This document shows, piece by piece, positions 32,066 through 43,900 of a stretch of DNA of 52,509 bases. The position numbers were made by a program, and so were the translations under genes. Source of the stretch: a virus; IMG/VR virus record IMGVR_UViG_3300026473_000017, positions 1 to 52,509 of that record, one strand, 5' to 3'. Every line of letters begins with the position of its first letter. Position 1 is the first letter of the stretch. A model generated the notes under the pieces. It was given only the letters and a program-made list of their open reading frames with translations. It was not told the DNA's origin and did no database searches.

Positions 32066-35000
32066 TTATACTTGTGTTTTTAGCAATTCAATTTCTAATT
32101 TGAGCTCTTGAATTGCTTTTACTAGTGGAACTATAAGTTTTGAATAACTAATACCTTGTAGAATTTTTTTACCGTCGATTATATCATAAATACATAATTC
32201 GTCATTTACCAACTCTACATCCTCAGCAATTAAACCATATTGTATATCTGTTTCTATATCACTAGTATATCTACCAAGCTTATCTTTCTTTTTAAAATTA
32301 AAAGTTATTGGCTGCAGATTATATATCCAATTAGTATTAGGTAATGGGCTAATGTTAGTCTTACTAGCACGTGTTGAACTTAAGTAACCAAGCATACCTG
32401 AACTATCTACATAAACATCGCGACCTGTTACTGTAGTATTATATACTTCTGGAACTTTAATACGACCTAAATAATCTATATTTACTCTTAGCGTTCCGCC
32501 AATGCCTGTACCTTGACCAATATGAATTCCGTCATTTACACCATCACTGATATTAGCACCTATATACCACTGTGTTGCAGCACCTGCTGATCTTAATAGT
32601 ATTTGGGGTACATCTTTTTGAAATGTAAGGTTAGAAGTAAGTGTACCGGCACTAACCGTACCAGTTGCACCTGTAGGACCTGTAGGACCTGCTACTCCCT
32701 GTGTACCTTGAGTGCCCTGCGTACCTTGCGTACCTTGTGGACCTGTAGGACCTGCTACTCCTTGCGTACCTTGTGGACCTGTAGGACCTGCTACTCCTTG
32801 CGTACCTTGCGTACCTTGTGGGCCTGTTGGACCGGCTATGCCCTGCGGCCCTGTTGGACCTGTAGGTCCTTGTGGCCCGCTGGCTGTGCCCCAGGTACCA
32901 TCACTTCGTAAAAATGAGCCAGTGCCGCCTGGTGGTGGAGGTATTAGGTACCCGCCCCAACCAAAGTTTCTAAAAGTGTAGTCGCCACCACTGGTAGTTC
33001 CTAGATCTGTTACTGCTGTGCTGCGTAATTGTAATGGTCTAACGGCATTACTGGTTATTACAAAGCCACCATTAGTTATCTCTCTGCCAACAATAGTTGC
33101 CATAGCACTATTGTCATAGTCTAAGATTTTCTTACTAACTCCAGCACTAATACCATAATAACCACCACTTGCAGCAGGATTTACAAGTTGTGGACTATCA
33201 GTCCAAGTACCGTTACCAATTAATACTTGTGTAGCTGTGCCACCACTAGGTAAACCAGAAACACTACTCCAAGTACCATCAGCACGTAAATATGTTGTAG
33301 TATTATTAGGTGGCGCACTAATAGTTACACTACCATATCTAAAAGTTCCGCTACGAATATTTAATGCATATCCGGCTGAATCACCAATTGAAACTTCTGT
33401 ACCACCTTGAGCATTATAAAATCTACCGGCCGCACTATAACTAGATGAGTCAGAGTATCCTAAATATCCTTGTGCTAGGTATCCATAATTAACGGAACCA
33501 TAGGCACCTTTTTTTACTGTTACGCCATAATTGGTAGTCCAACTGCCTAGTTCGCTAGTAATTGTTGAGTCTATAGTTCTAGCAAAATAAGCGGCGGATT
33601 CGCCTATTGTACCAGCAGGATTTGGAAGTACGGTTATAGCTCCATATACAACATTAAAAAGTCCTAATACTGGAGTAAGATTTAGTAATGGTGAAGCGCT
33701 TGTTCCAAGACCACCAAAATAACCTAGTAATTCATCGGAATTATTATAAATAGCTACTTTATTAGCATCAGTTTTATTTATTTCAATGCGCTGAGCACCA
33801 CTTACACCTGTTACTAATTGACCACGTAAATATGCATTAGTAGCGTATAAGCTTCCTTCAGTTCTGTTTAAATAATATCCTGTATTGCTAGTAAATGTAC
33901 CGCCACTAGGTGTGCCTCCAGTCCAGTTATCACTGCGTATATCTTGAAATACACTAGCAGCAATTGGTACACTCCATATTGTAGTATTTGCTGGTATGCT
34001 TTCTAAGGTAGTAGCATTAGGATTATATCTGCCAAAACTATACCAAACTACTTGACCAACTGTAGCACTAGGTGCTGTTAGACTATAATCTACAGGAGCG
34101 GTTGCACCACTAGTATTGCTGGGTGCTGTTGTTAGTAGTGCATCACTTTGACTACGTAATCTATAGGCTGTTATAGTACGTATACCCTCTAGTCCAGTTG
34201 TACCGGCACTGCCTGGATTACCTTGTGGGCCGGTTGGACCTGTGGCTCCTGGTAAACCATTGGTTCCATTAGTACCCGCCTTACTTTTACTAATAGAAAA
34301 GTCTTTTGTTAATGTAGGGTAACCTGTTCTAGTAGCAGTAATTGTGCTAATTGCACTATCTGTTCCACTAGCTAATGTGTTGACAGTAAGCGTTATATTA
34401 CTAGTGCCTGTGCCAGTTAATGTGGTCGTTAAACCGGTCCCATCACTTTTAGTAATAGTCCATAAACTTGTTTCATTAGTAATGCCACGAAATATTGCAG
34501 CATATGTAACTGCACCAGTATAACTAGTTACACTACCACTACTATCTGCTGGTACTGTATGTGATTCATTAGTTAATAAAAATGTTAGTGCATCACTACC
34601 ATTATCACCACGCCAAATAGTCACAGTATCACTAAGTGTTCCTAGCGTAGCAACTACTTTTACATATCTAACTGTAGTTGTGCCTAAGCTATTAAAGTTA
34701 GCTGCAGTAAGTGTTCTAATATCGCCGGTGCCAGTTAGTGTAATACTGCCTAAACTAGTATTACTACTATTATATGCAGTAGCTGTAAATGTTACTGCAC
34801 CTGTTATATTTTGTTTATTTGCGGTAAACGTAATACTAGCGGGATAATTGGCTGTGGTAGCCAAATTATTATCAAAAATAAAAGCCCAATCAGTAGGGTC
34901 AAGTGTTAGTAGTGCTACTCCGCTTTCTGTAGTAGCACTTGATTGAGCTGATATAGTATAACTATCAGGATCTATTTTACTAATATAGGCGTACTTTACA

Positions 35001-35263
35001 TAATAGGTTGTATTAGCTAATAAATCTGTTAGTGTTAGCTTGCTTTGAAAAGTAGCGTCATATTTTAGTGTACTAGCATCTGGTGTAAAACCACTAGTTG
35101 TACTAGCCCAAACTTTTAAGTTAACTAGGTCATCGCGCTGTACTAATTCCTCTACCTGAGTAGATAGAGGACTGTTAGTATCATCATCAATATATATCTT
35201 GCCTGTGGGTACAGTAAAATATAATTCTAAAGATTTTGGACCTGGTGTAATTGTTAATGCCAT
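32066..35263 (-). CDS. Tail fibre with collagen-like rod and C-terminal S74 autoproteolytic chaperone
   Basis: 1065 aa. The N-terminus ([20 protein letters not shown], later [18 protein letters not shown]) holds an Fn3-like domain. Ig-like repeats follow ([20 protein letters not shown]) and a short collagen block ([16 protein letters not shown]). The centre is a long beta shaft with [17 protein letters not shown] second collagen block ([13 protein letters not shown]) lies near residues 785-855. The last 105 residues are a peptidase S74 intramolecular chaperone, with the Ser963 ... Lys968 dyad in [20 protein letters not shown], and a C-terminal helix [20 protein letters not shown]. This domain trimerises the fibre and then cuts itself off. 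It directly follows the J-like protein, the normal place for a tip-attached side fibre. Confidence 0.9.
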   Translation of the reverse strand: MALTITPGPKSLELYFTVPTGKIYIDDDTNSPLSTQVEELVQRDDLVNLKVWASTTSGFTPDASTLKYDATFQSKLTLTDLLANTTYYVKYAYISKIDPDSYTISAQSSATTESGVALLTLDPTDWAFIFDNNLATTANYPASITFTANKQNITGAVTFTATAYNSSNTSLGSITLTGTGDIRTLTAANFNSLGTTTVRYVKVVATLGTLSDTVTIWRGDNGSDALTFLLTNESHTVPADSSGSVTSYTGAVTYAAIFRGITNETSLWTITKSDGTGLTTTLTGTGTSNITLTVNTLASGTDSAISTITATRTGYPTLTKDFSISKSKAGTNGTNGLPGATGPTGPQGNPGSAGTTGLEGIRTITAYRLRSQSDALLTTAPSNTSGATAPVDYSLTAPSATVGQVVWYSFGRYNPNATTLESIPANTTIWSVPIAASVFQDIRSDNWTGGTPSGGTFTSNTGYYLNRTEGSLYATNAYLRGQLVTGVSGAQRIEINKTDANKVAIYNNSDELLGYFGGLGTSASPLLNLTPVLGLFNVVYGAITVLPNPAGTIGESAAYFARTIDSTITSELGSWTTNYGVTVKKGAYGSVNYGYLAQGYLGYSDSSSYSAAGRFYNAQGGTEVSIGDSAGYALNIRSGTFRYGSVTISAPPNNTTTYLRADGTWSSVSGLPSGGTATQVLIGNGTWTDSPQLVNPAASGGYYGISAGVSKKILDYDNSAMATIVGREITNGGFVITSNAVRPLQLRSTAVTDLGTTSGGDYTFRNFGWGGYLIPPPPGGTGSFLRSDGTWGTASGPQGPTGPTGPQGIAGPTGPQGTQGTQGVAGPTGPQGTQGVAGPTGPQGTQGTQGTQGTQGVAGPTGPTGATGTVSAGTLTSNLTFQKDVPQILLRSAGAATQWYIGANISDGVNDGIHIGQGTGIGGTLRVNIDYLGRIKVPEVYNTTVTGRDVYVDSSGMLGYLSSTRASKTNISPLPNTNWIYNLQPITFNFKKKDKLGRYTSDIETDIQYGLIAEDVELVNDELCIYDIIDGKKILQGISYSKLIVPLVKAIQELKLEIELLKTQV

Positions 35264-35272
35264 ATACTTTCC

Positions 35273-38200
35273 TTACTGTAAGGTCTGAATCTTTATACTA
35301 CCTACAGCACTAGTAGTACTATAAACATCAGTGTTATCTAGTGCTCTGCAAGCTATTCTATAATTAACTCCACTACTACTTATTCTGCCAGTATCTCTAG
35401 GCAAGTTTAGTAGATTAAATACTGCTTGTGTTCTACTTTGTATTTCTAGCATATTTGTACTATCCCAGCTAGTTGTCCAAAAATCTGCACTACCGCTACT
35501 AGTTGTTCTATATAGTCTAAATACATATGTTTTATGGTTTGCTGGTTCAGTACCAGTAATTATAGGTTTAACTATAATATTAGTACCTTGTAACGTAATA
35601 GCCACATCAGTAACAGCAAACGGATTATCACTTTTACCATCTACATAAAATATCTGTTCATCGCTCCAGGGACCAAACACACTAGCAGTACTATTAGAAT
35701 ACCTAGCACGAGTTTTATAAGTATAACCGGTTTTGAGTCCAACAACTGTTAAACTGCCAGTATCCTTATTAACCAAATATGTATTTTGTGGATCTAGGTC
35801 GTTGAATACACTGTTCGATTCAATTACTTGTAGCTGAACATGCGTTGTATTAGCTGTTAAATCCGTAGGATTACTAAAGCTAATAATGGTTGTATTAGCA
35901 TAGTTGCCATTAGATATTTCTGTGCTGTAATAGGTGTTACTAGAAACATTTGTTACTTTGGGTGCTTTAATAATAGTATTTTTTACTATATCTGTATTTT
36001 GTAGCGTGATATTAGAATTAAAGTGTATATATTCGTTATCTAAGTCTTTAGTATAAATATCAGGACTATAATCAGCTAACACCAATCTGGCGCTTACGTT
36101 TGAAGTAGGTTCAACACTAAGTACTATAAGATCTTGGCTAACACTATTGTTTTCGCCAATCATTACTAGATTATCGGCTTCTACACCAGTAAAACTAGTT
36201 GTAGTAGTAACTGTAGTATAATAGTTACTAGTACCTACATTTTGAATAGCTCTAGTAACTGATCCAGAACCTTCAGTAGTTGTAAGTGCATTAGTTCTAA
36301 TAGTTATACTATAAGATTTGGTACTATCCAACAGCACTGCTTCAGTAAGCGTTATAGTATTTCCACTAATACTTTTAATTCTAGCAGATCCAACGCCCCA
36401 GAGCGGAACGTCGTGTGTTACTTTTACTAAATCACCGCGTGTACATACTAGGTACTCAAAATCACTATTTAGTGAGTAAGTTTCGGGTCGCAGTTTTAAT
36501 TGTGCTAGGTGCCAGCTTGCAAAATATCTAATTTGATCTGGATTAGTTACACCAGGTAGTGTTAGTTGTTCAAATATTTCCGCACCTTTAACAGCTCTGC
36601 CACTAGTACCTTGTGTAGTAAATGCTTGACCATTTCCACTGCCACTAGCTGCTGCTACAAAGGTATCGCCTACTACATAAACTACACCACTAGTACCTGC
36701 CGCAGTATTCCACTGCTGTTGCGTAGTAGTTCCCAGTTTAGTAATCTTATACGTTCTGCCGGTAACAAAACTGCCGCTAGTAACTATATAACCATCTGTT
36801 TCGCCGTAACCATAGTTGTAAACAATGATTTCGTCAGCTTGATAAGCTTTAGTTTCGTTTGCAAATGCTATTCTAAATGCATCTGGTATTCTAACTAATG
36901 TTTTTGTACTTTCGAATCCCCAGCTGTTATGTGGAGTAAAATGTTGAATAGTATGTGATCTAAGTCTATCTATTACAACACTCCACTTACCATTAACATA
37001 AGTAGGACTAGCCATACCTGCAGCACAAATATCGCGTAGCAATTCCATTAAATTTTGCGTACTAGATATAACGTTATTATAGGCTAATATAGGTTGGTTG
37101 TAGTTTACCTTGTACTCAGCAGCTGAATTAGCATTGCAAAAATTATACCAGCTGGCTATAGTAGGCCAATCTATTTCGCTGTCATTAACACTATAACTAT
37201 TAGCAGTATGTTGTAGTACATGCACAAATAAACTTGCTGGATTATTTGTTGCACCATACGTATAAGTGCCGTTACTAGCAATATTTATTTTTGCTATAGT
37301 TTGTACCATAGCATTTACGCCTTGCAGCGTACCATTTACTTTATTAGTACTTTGTACCTTAATAGCAGTTCTAGCTAAATTACGCGGCTCTTCTGCAATT
37401 ACTGTACCGCTATTATTTCGCAGTTTTCGTTTAGGCAGTGGTTTAAGTGGTGGATTATCTATACTGTCATATGCACTAACTACCTGCAGCGATACTCTAG
37501 AAGCTACACGCCAGTCTGCTATTTGTTCTGGGTCATCATTGGTAATACGTTTAACACGTACAGCATAAGTATTTCTAGGTATATTTTCTAGTTTATATAC
37601 ATAGTTAAATGCATCTTTGTAATTTCTGCTAATTGTAATTATTTTATAACCGCGTGTTGGTAGTACATTTTGTACACCATCATAAACAAATCTAATTACA
37701 CAAGCTATACCTGCTGATGATTGTCCCGTATTTCCAACTGCTTGAGCGCTAGTAGCAGTAACTCTAATAGTATGCGTACCAGCACCTAAGTAGACTTCTT
37801 TGGTAGTAAAGCTTCTAAAGTTTTTGCTTACACTAACTACTGGTGTACTAGTACCAACTGTAACATTATCAATGTATACCTGGCCATAATCATCAGCTGA
37901 AAAATCTAATAGGTAGGTACCATCATATGGAGCAGTAAATGTTGTTTGTTGATCAAAGCTAACGCTAGTAGATATATCTGCAGTGCCCCAAACGCCGTAT
38001 TGCTTTAAAAAATTATGCCAAATATCATCAGTTCTAGTAACGTTTGTTATGTTGGCAAAATTAGTTCTACTGTTAAATACAGTTAGTTGTGTTACAGCAT
38101 TAGCACTGCTAAGTGTTGTGCTAGTTAAACTACCAGCGCTAACCGTAATATTAAATGCTGGTAAGAAAAGTGTTTCTGCACCACCACTACTATAGTCTTG

Positions 38201-40012
38201 CTTAGTAGATTGTGTTAGTGAAAAGTTAAGGCCGCTTTTGACCAGCGTGGTATAACCACTAGTATGATCTGTTTGATTAGATATGTTATTACCGCTGTCT
38301 AGTGTAAAGCTGTACAGTCGTAAATACCCGCTGGGAATTTGTGGTTCAAAAATAAAGTCACGCTGTGTGCCTAATAGTTGAGTATATGCAGTGCTATTTA
38401 AATAGGACTTATAAGCTGCACTAGGATTACTACTATTAGTATCGCTAGCAGCTCCGGCAAATATAGTTAAGCTGTCTGCATTTGGTCGCAAACAAGCAGT
38501 AAATCGTTGATAAATAGTAGCTGAAGTAGTTTCATTAATAACCCATAGTTGCGGTACATCTACCTGCTCAGTTTTACTGCTGCTTAAATTATAATAATCA
38601 ATATTACTACTAGCGGTACTATCTAGGTTAGGATTAGTTTGTACTTGATTAGCAGGTACAATTTCAATTCCTAGGCTAACATTAAACTTGTCTGTTTTAC
38701 CATCTTTGGTATAAATAGCCCGCAAACCTTCAGGAAAATTAAAGGCAACATCAATGCTAGTAGCTGGTTGTGTAAATGTTACTAGTGTCCAAGGATTTCC
38801 GTCATTGTTATTATTTACAAGTTCAACTGGACTAGCTGGTAGTTGTTGTACATCGCTAGGATAATAGCTGTTAAAGGTATCTGCTTGTGCTTGAGTTTCA
38901 GTAGTTAATCCACCTAGTGTATAAGCTACCTCTGTGTTATTATATAATAGTTTGTCACTATGTAATTCACTAAGCGGTGTAGCACCAACACTAATAGTAT
39001 TTTCATCAACTTGCAGTGGGCCAAATCCCCAGATGATTAATAAGTGTAGTAGGTTGGTATTGGTTAGTGTTTCTATATATGGTGTTGCACCTAGTACACC
39101 AGTAACACGATTGCGTCCAAGTACTACTGGAATTGCACCAAATGGGTTGGCTTGATTTTGACTGCCAGTAAATAGGCTAGCACCAATTGTTTGTCCTGGA
39201 TCTTTTACCTCAGGGGGTCTAATAGGAAATGCTGCGTTGATGAGTACAGTACCAGCAATTTGTATAATTGCGCTGCCAACTGCGGCAGTGCCGCCAACTG
39301 CAGCACCTACTTTTGCAGCTATTACTGGATCTTGAGAGATTACAAATACTGCAATCATTAATACTAGGCGTAATCCTTGACGTCCTTGAGCAACTACTCT
39401 ATAGTTGATATTTTGTCCAGCATTAATAATTGTAGTATTCCACTGTTCTTGTGGTACTATTACACCGTCTATAGTTAACAGCAGCTTATTAGCTAGTCGT
39501 TTGCCTAGCTTATACTTATCAATAATATAGCTAGCGAATTCGCTGCATGTAGTACCTACACGCACACCTTCTAGTACAGTATTAGACCACTGCAGTGGAT
39601 GCGGTTTGCCAGTAGCTATAATGCTAGTAGGTTTATATCTGTAAAATCCTAGTAGTCTGCGTTTCCAGCTAAAGTTATCTAGGCGTTCAATTACGCTATC
39701 TAAACCATCTCTGCTGTGTATAAATCGTTGATCGCCTATGTATATGCCAATATGAGCTGGTTCGCCTAGGATATTGAACAAACATAGGTCACCTGGATGT
39801 GGGTTAGCAACTGGCTCCCAACCATCCTTATAATAGTCAATAGCAGCTACAACCTTAGGGTCATAGCTGCCAGCGTATAATTCTGTATAGCTAGGCAATT
39901 CTATGCCTAGCTCGTGCTTGTAAAATAGTCTGGCTAATCCCCAGCAGTCTACACCTTGTGTGCTTCTACCATTTTCTTTATATGGTAAGCCAATATATTT
40001 ATTATAATTCAT
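35273..40012 (-). CDS. Fused NlpC/P60 peptidase, I-like segment and J-like tail tip protein
   Basis: 1579 aa. Residues 1-127 are an NlpC/P60 cysteine peptidase (GVDCWGLARLF with Cys23, PAHIGIYIG with His87). Residues about 165-265 carry a lambda I-like piece with a small ubiquitin-like beta portion (LLLTIDGVIVPQEQWN) and a Gly/Ala-rich hydrophobic segment (IAAKVGAAVGGTAAVGSAII). Beyond PIRPPEVKDPGQ begins the J-like tip protein (VPVVLGRNRVTGVLGATPYI; later FNFCNANSAAEYK, MELLRDICAAGMASPTYVNGKW). A jelly-roll-like insertion lies near 655-790 (APYDGTYLLDFSADDYGQVYID). The C-terminal 300 residues have Fn3-like strands (YKTRARYSNSTASVFGPWSDEQ). In lambda these functions are three genes, K, I and J. 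The fused form would deliver peptidoglycan hydrolysis and receptor binding on one chain. Confidence 0.85.
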   Translation of the reverse strand: MNYNKYIGLPYKENGRSTQGVDCWGLARLFYKHELGIELPSYTELYAGSYDPKVVAAIDYYKDGWEPVANPHPGDLCLFNILGEPAHIGIYIGDQRFIHSRDGLDSVIERLDNFSWKRRLLGFYRYKPTSIIATGKPHPLQWSNTVLEGVRVGTTCSEFASYIIDKYKLGKRLANKLLLTIDGVIVPQEQWNTTIINAGQNINYRVVAQGRQGLRLVLMIAVFVISQDPVIAAKVGAAVGGTAAVGSAIIQIAGTVLINAAFPIRPPEVKDPGQTIGASLFTGSQNQANPFGAIPVVLGRNRVTGVLGATPYIETLTNTNLLHLLIIWGFGPLQVDENTISVGATPLSELHSDKLLYNNTEVAYTLGGLTTETQAQADTFNSYYPSDVQQLPASPVELVNNNNDGNPWTLVTFTQPATSIDVAFNFPEGLRAIYTKDGKTDKFNVSLGIEIVPANQVQTNPNLDSTASSNIDYYNLSSSKTEQVDVPQLWVINETTSATIYQRFTACLRPNADSLTIFAGAASDTNSSNPSAAYKSYLNSTAYTQLLGTQRDFIFEPQIPSGYLRLYSFTLDSGNNISNQTDHTSGYTTLVKSGLNFSLTQSTKQDYSSGGAETLFLPAFNITVSAGSLTSTTLSSANAVTQLTVFNSRTNFANITNVTRTDDIWHNFLKQYGVWGTADISTSVSFDQQTTFTAPYDGTYLLDFSADDYGQVYIDNVTVGTSTPVVSVSKNFRSFTTKEVYLGAGTHTIRVTATSAQAVGNTGQSSAGIACVIRFVYDGVQNVLPTRGYKIITISRNYKDAFNYVYKLENIPRNTYAVRVKRITNDDPEQIADWRVASRVSLQVVSAYDSIDNPPLKPLPKRKLRNNSGTVIAEEPRNLARTAIKVQSTNKVNGTLQGVNAMVQTIAKINIASNGTYTYGATNNPASLFVHVLQHTANSYSVNDSEIDWPTIASWYNFCNANSAAEYKVNYNQPILAYNNVISSTQNLMELLRDICAAGMASPTYVNGKWSVVIDRLRSHTIQHFTPHNSWGFESTKTLVRIPDAFRIAFANETKAYQADEIIVYNYGYGETDGYIVTSGSFVTGRTYKITKLGTTTQQQWNTAAGTSGVVYVVGDTFVAAASGSGNGQAFTTQGTSGRAVKGAEIFEQLTLPGVTNPDQIRYFASWHLAQLKLRPETYSLNSDFEYLVCTRGDLVKVTHDVPLWGVGSARIKSISGNTITLTEAVLLDSTKSYSITIRTNALTTTEGSGSVTRAIQNVGTSNYYTTVTTTTSFTGVEADNLVMIGENNSVSQDLIVLSVEPTSNVSARLVLADYSPDIYTKDLDNEYIHFNSNITLQNTDIVKNTIIKAPKVTNVSSNTYYSTEISNGNYANTTIISFSNPTDLTANTTHVQLQVIESNSVFNDLDPQNTYLVNKDTGSLTVVGLKTGYTYKTRARYSNSTASVFGPWSDEQIFYVDGKSDNPFAVTDVAITLQGTNIIVKPIITGTEPANHKTYVFRLYRTTSSGSADFWTTSWDSTNMLEIQSRTQAVFNLLNLPRDTGRISSSGVNYRIACRALDNTDVYSTTSAVGSIKIQTLQ

Positions 40013-40569
40013 TAGAACAATCCTGGAAAATATAATGGTGTAAAGTTAAAGTTAGGAAAAGGCTCACGACTAAAGCTAATCATTTCTAGTTGTAGTTGTA
40101 TACTTTCAGCGTTATAAATGGCGTTGGTAATATAAAATTTAGGAAAACTAGCTTCTATGTAGTTAGGATCACTAGCTAGTATTAATTGTATATTTACTTC
40201 AGCTGGTTTTGTAAGGTGTTGTCTAATTAAATAGATTGCTTCTTGTGTAACATAATTAAATACAATTGAGCAATTTCCTACCCCAGTTTCTTGCTCTGTG
40301 GGTAGGGTAATTTGCATTGGTAAAAATACATATCTAAGGCTGTTACTTATAACGCCATAAATTACTTCACTATCAGTAGTATCGCCTGTAATAGTGTTTG
40401 TTGTAGCTGTAGCTCCAGTAAGTCGTTGAGTAAATCCATCTGCTAAACGTATAGGATTTGCTAGATCTTCTGGATCTGTAATAGTTACAAGCATAATTAA
40501 TTGCTCGTCTGTTTCAGACGAAAACATAGCGCGTATAGCGTCTGCGGATAGTGTACTCAGTCTACTCAT
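40012..40569 (-). CDS. Tail-tip protein (lambda L-like, DUF1833 family)
   Basis: 185 aa. SADAIRAMFSSETDEQLIML then VTITDPEDLANPIRLADGF is the opening of the DUF1833 family, and EVIYGVISNSLRYVFLPMQIT with LPTEQETGVGNCSIVF continues it. The C-terminal part (FYITNAIYNAESIQLQLEM) is a beta half-barrel. The position between the M-like and J-like genes corresponds to lambda L, which docks the tip complex. Overlaps are TAATG downstream and ATGA upstream. Confidence 0.8.
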   Translation of the reverse strand: MSRLSTLSADAIRAMFSSETDEQLIMLVTITDPEDLANPIRLADGFTQRLTGATATTNTITGDTTDSEVIYGVISNSLRYVFLPMQITLPTEQETGVGNCSIVFNYVTQEAIYLIRQHLTKPAEVNIQLILASDPNYIEASFPKFYITNAIYNAESIQLQLEMISFSREPFPNFNFTPLYFPGLF

Positions 40570-40928
40570 GGTAATACTTCAAATTGTAAGTTAGTTTGCC
40601 AGTATCCTGGCGCACGATATTGAAGCGTAAAAAATTGTCCATCGCCTTGCGGCACTAGCCTACACTCAACGCTAGCACCAGTTCTAGGATGTGTAAATGT
40701 AAATCGCTTTACGCCTAGCAGGTCGGTGTTTACAAAAGTTTCTAGTGTTTGTGTTTGGCTGGTAGTCATTATAAAACTTAAACTTAGCATACTAGGTCTA
40801 CGGCCACGCAATCGCTGCTTGGCCGGACCTGCATCCATACTAGAACGAACAATATTTATGCCAATAGTTTCTTGAAAGTCTTTTTGAGGACTTTGTGGCA
40901 ATGTTACTGGCCATACAGGAATAGGCAT
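40566..40928 (-). CDS. Minor tail protein (lambda M-like)
   Basis: 120 aa. Begins PIPVWPVTLPQSPQKDFQET. It carries RSSMDAGPAKQRLRGRRPSM at about 28-48, the signature of short siphovirus minor tail proteins between tape measure and L. The rest is beta (FTFTHPRTGASVECRLVP ... YWQTNLQFEVLP). Lambda M caps the tape-measure C-terminus at the tail tip; the same is inferred here from order and size. Confidence 0.8.
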   Translation of the reverse strand: MPIPVWPVTLPQSPQKDFQETIGINIVRSSMDAGPAKQRLRGRRPSMLSLSFIMTTSQTQTLETFVNTDLLGVKRFTFTHPRTGASVECRLVPQGDGQFFTLQYRAPGYWQTNLQFEVLP

Positions 40929-40929
40929 A

Positions 40930-43900
40930 TTATCTCCTTGCTACCATTGGTCTAGCACCAAAATTATTTGTTAGTGACTGCTGTACAGCGCTGTTTGATC
41001 TAGACATTTCACCAGCTACCATTTCACCAACGATTACCTCAATGCGACGATTACCGCGACTGTCGGTAGTTTCACGAGTTTCTGCACTAGCATTGCTGTA
41101 GTTGTTTACAACAACTTCAACTTTACCTTGGCTAGTATTTTGCATAGGATACACAGTTGCTGGACCTGTTACGATTTCGGGTCCTGCTTCTCCTGCAATA
41201 CCCCATTCTCCACTTGATAGTGATCCGCCTTTAGCAAATACACCACCAAATAGTCCTGGATTTAATAGTGCATCATATGCTGAGCCATAACCTCCTCCAC
41301 CACCAAGTAAACTCTTAAATAAACCACCAAGCAAACTTCCACCAGCTTGTAATGCGGTTCTTTGCACTATACTAGCTAAGCCTTGGAAGCCGCCTTCGAA
41401 ACCCTCAATCATGCTATCAGCAAGAGCTTGAGGATTTACAGTAAAACTACGTTTAAGATTTTCACTAACTCTTTCTATTGAAGGAGTTACTGCCTCCGCC
41501 CAGCGCTCGCCAAAAACTAAACTTTCGCGTGTTACTTTACTGCCTAATACCTCAAACTTTTTTTCTTCAAACGTTTTTTGTTCTGGTCTAACATCTGTAT
41601 AAATAAACGGGCCTTCGGCTCCACTAACTATAAAAGGTATGCGATTAGCAGCTAATAGTTCACTAGTATTTGGTGTTGGTAAATCTGCCTCAAACTGCCT
41701 GCCAGTATAAAAATCTGGAGAATCTCTACTAACTATAGGCGCAGGTTTTCCTGGCTGTCTACCTAAGCCAGTATAGCTTGATATGCTTGGTCCGACTATT
41801 GAAACATATAGTGGATCGCCTTCAGTGCCCTTAGGCTGCAGCATAGTTTCTGGTGTTTGCTTGCCACTGGCTAGGCCAACACGACCTAGTACGGTTTTGG
41901 CTAGGCCCATTCCGCCGCCTAAACTACTAAGAGTTTGCTGCATAGCAGTTTTAACCTCAAATCGCAATAAGTCCTCTAAGAAACTATTTATTAGATTTTT
42001 AAAGTTAAGTTTGCCTGTTTTTGTAAACTCTACTACGGCATCAGTCATGCGATCAAAGCTACGAACAAATGCATCTGCATATGCCTCTTCGCGTAGTGTA
42101 AATTGATTTTGTGCTTCTAGTAGCTGTCGTTGGCCTTCGGCTGTTAGTTTATATTGTTTTTCTAGTGCGCTTAGTCGGTCTAGTTCTAGTGCATATGCTT
42201 CGCTTGCTCTTATTTGTTGTGGAGTAGCTGCTCCTGAGTCGTCCCCAATTCCGCCAGATTTTACAGCATCTCTAGCTGCTTGTGCTCTGCTTTCTTGTAA
42301 TTGAAATAAATTATTTGCTAATTCTCGTTCTATTCTTTGTTCTTGTATACGTTTACGTTGATTTCTGATTTGGTCATCAGTTAATATTTTAAATCTATCT
42401 GCTTGACCTAATAGTTCTTCTTCTAATTTTAATCTATTATCTAGTCTTAGTGTTTCTAAATTTCTTAACTCGCGCTGTAAAGCTAGCTCTTTGTCTAATT
42501 TTTGATATTTTATATCTAAGATTGATAGGTAGTCTTGATTATTTTGATTTACTTGTCTTATGTTTTCAGACTGATCAAATAGTTCTAAATTAATCTGGCT
42601 TTCTAATCGAGCTCTACGTTCTAATTCATTGGCAGCTTCTTGTGCCAATGTCTTATTGGTATCACCTTTAGCAGTAGAAACTAGTTCTCTGCCAGTTCTA
42701 ATGGCAATATCTACTTGTTTTTGGCCTTCTTCCACTAACTTTTTGCGCTGGATCTCTGCCAATTGTAACAACATGACGGACTTTGTTCCTATACCATACT
42801 CAGTATCGGTAACAACAGAATTAATACTATTTTCTAATCCTTTTATAAAAGTATTTAATACTTTTATTTTATCATCGGCTGCTAGTGCAATATCAGCAAG
42901 TGCAGTATTAAAATCTTCTATAGAACTTTTAATACCTTTTTGTTGTTGAGCTAGTGCTAGCTTTTGTCTGCGCTCTACTAACGCATAAAGTGCTGGATTA
43001 TAAATAGCTGCTGATCTTAGTTCTGCTAATGTTCCGCCAGAAAATAGCTCTTCTGCTCTGCCAGCTTCACCAATTCTGCCTGCTAATTTTACTGCGCGCG
43101 GTATATTTTCTGCGGTTTTGGGTAGATTTTTTAGTTCTTCAATATCTGCTAGACGCTGAATTTGTATGCGTAGTAAATCTTGAGAAGCACTAAGCATTTC
43201 TTGGCTGTTTATCAATTTAAAGTCTAGATCAATTTGTTCTTTGGCTAACTTATTGCTTAGCTGAATGCCTGCTTCAGTACTAACTGGAAATTTACTTAAT
43301 ATGTATTTTTGCTGTTCTACAACTGCTTGTCTTAATTTTGTACTAAACGCATCTAAACTTCTAGCAATAGTGGCTCCAACACTCTTTTCTATTAGTAGCT
43401 GTGTTTCATTCGCTATTTGTTTAGTTTTTTCTTTTAAATCTTCGGCGGCTTTTTTGGCCTTATTCAGTGTGTCTTCAACTTCACTTACACTTTTTTGCAG
43501 TTTAGGGTCCACATAAACTAAACCAGTAAACGGGTCTATTATCTGTGAATCAATTATCATTTGATTTAGTCTAGCTACTTCTTTTTCTGCATCAGCAGCG
43601 ATACTAGTTAGTTCTTTATATCTAGGCGCGGCATCTTTATAAGCATTTACTTGCTTGGCTATTTCCAGTGCTACACTAGGATCAAAAATTGTTAGATCTA
43701 CTTTAGACAGTTTGTCTAATGCACCTAATTGAGCATTAAAGTCTACTTGTTTTAGTGCTTTAGATAGTGTGTCTGCAAGACTAATACTAGTTCTAAAAAA
43801 TTGTGCTACGGGACTAGTATCCTTTAAACTATTATTAAAAGCTTGTTGAGCTTTTGTAGCAGCTTCAGTACTAGATTCTAAGTCTCTTAAATAAATAGTG

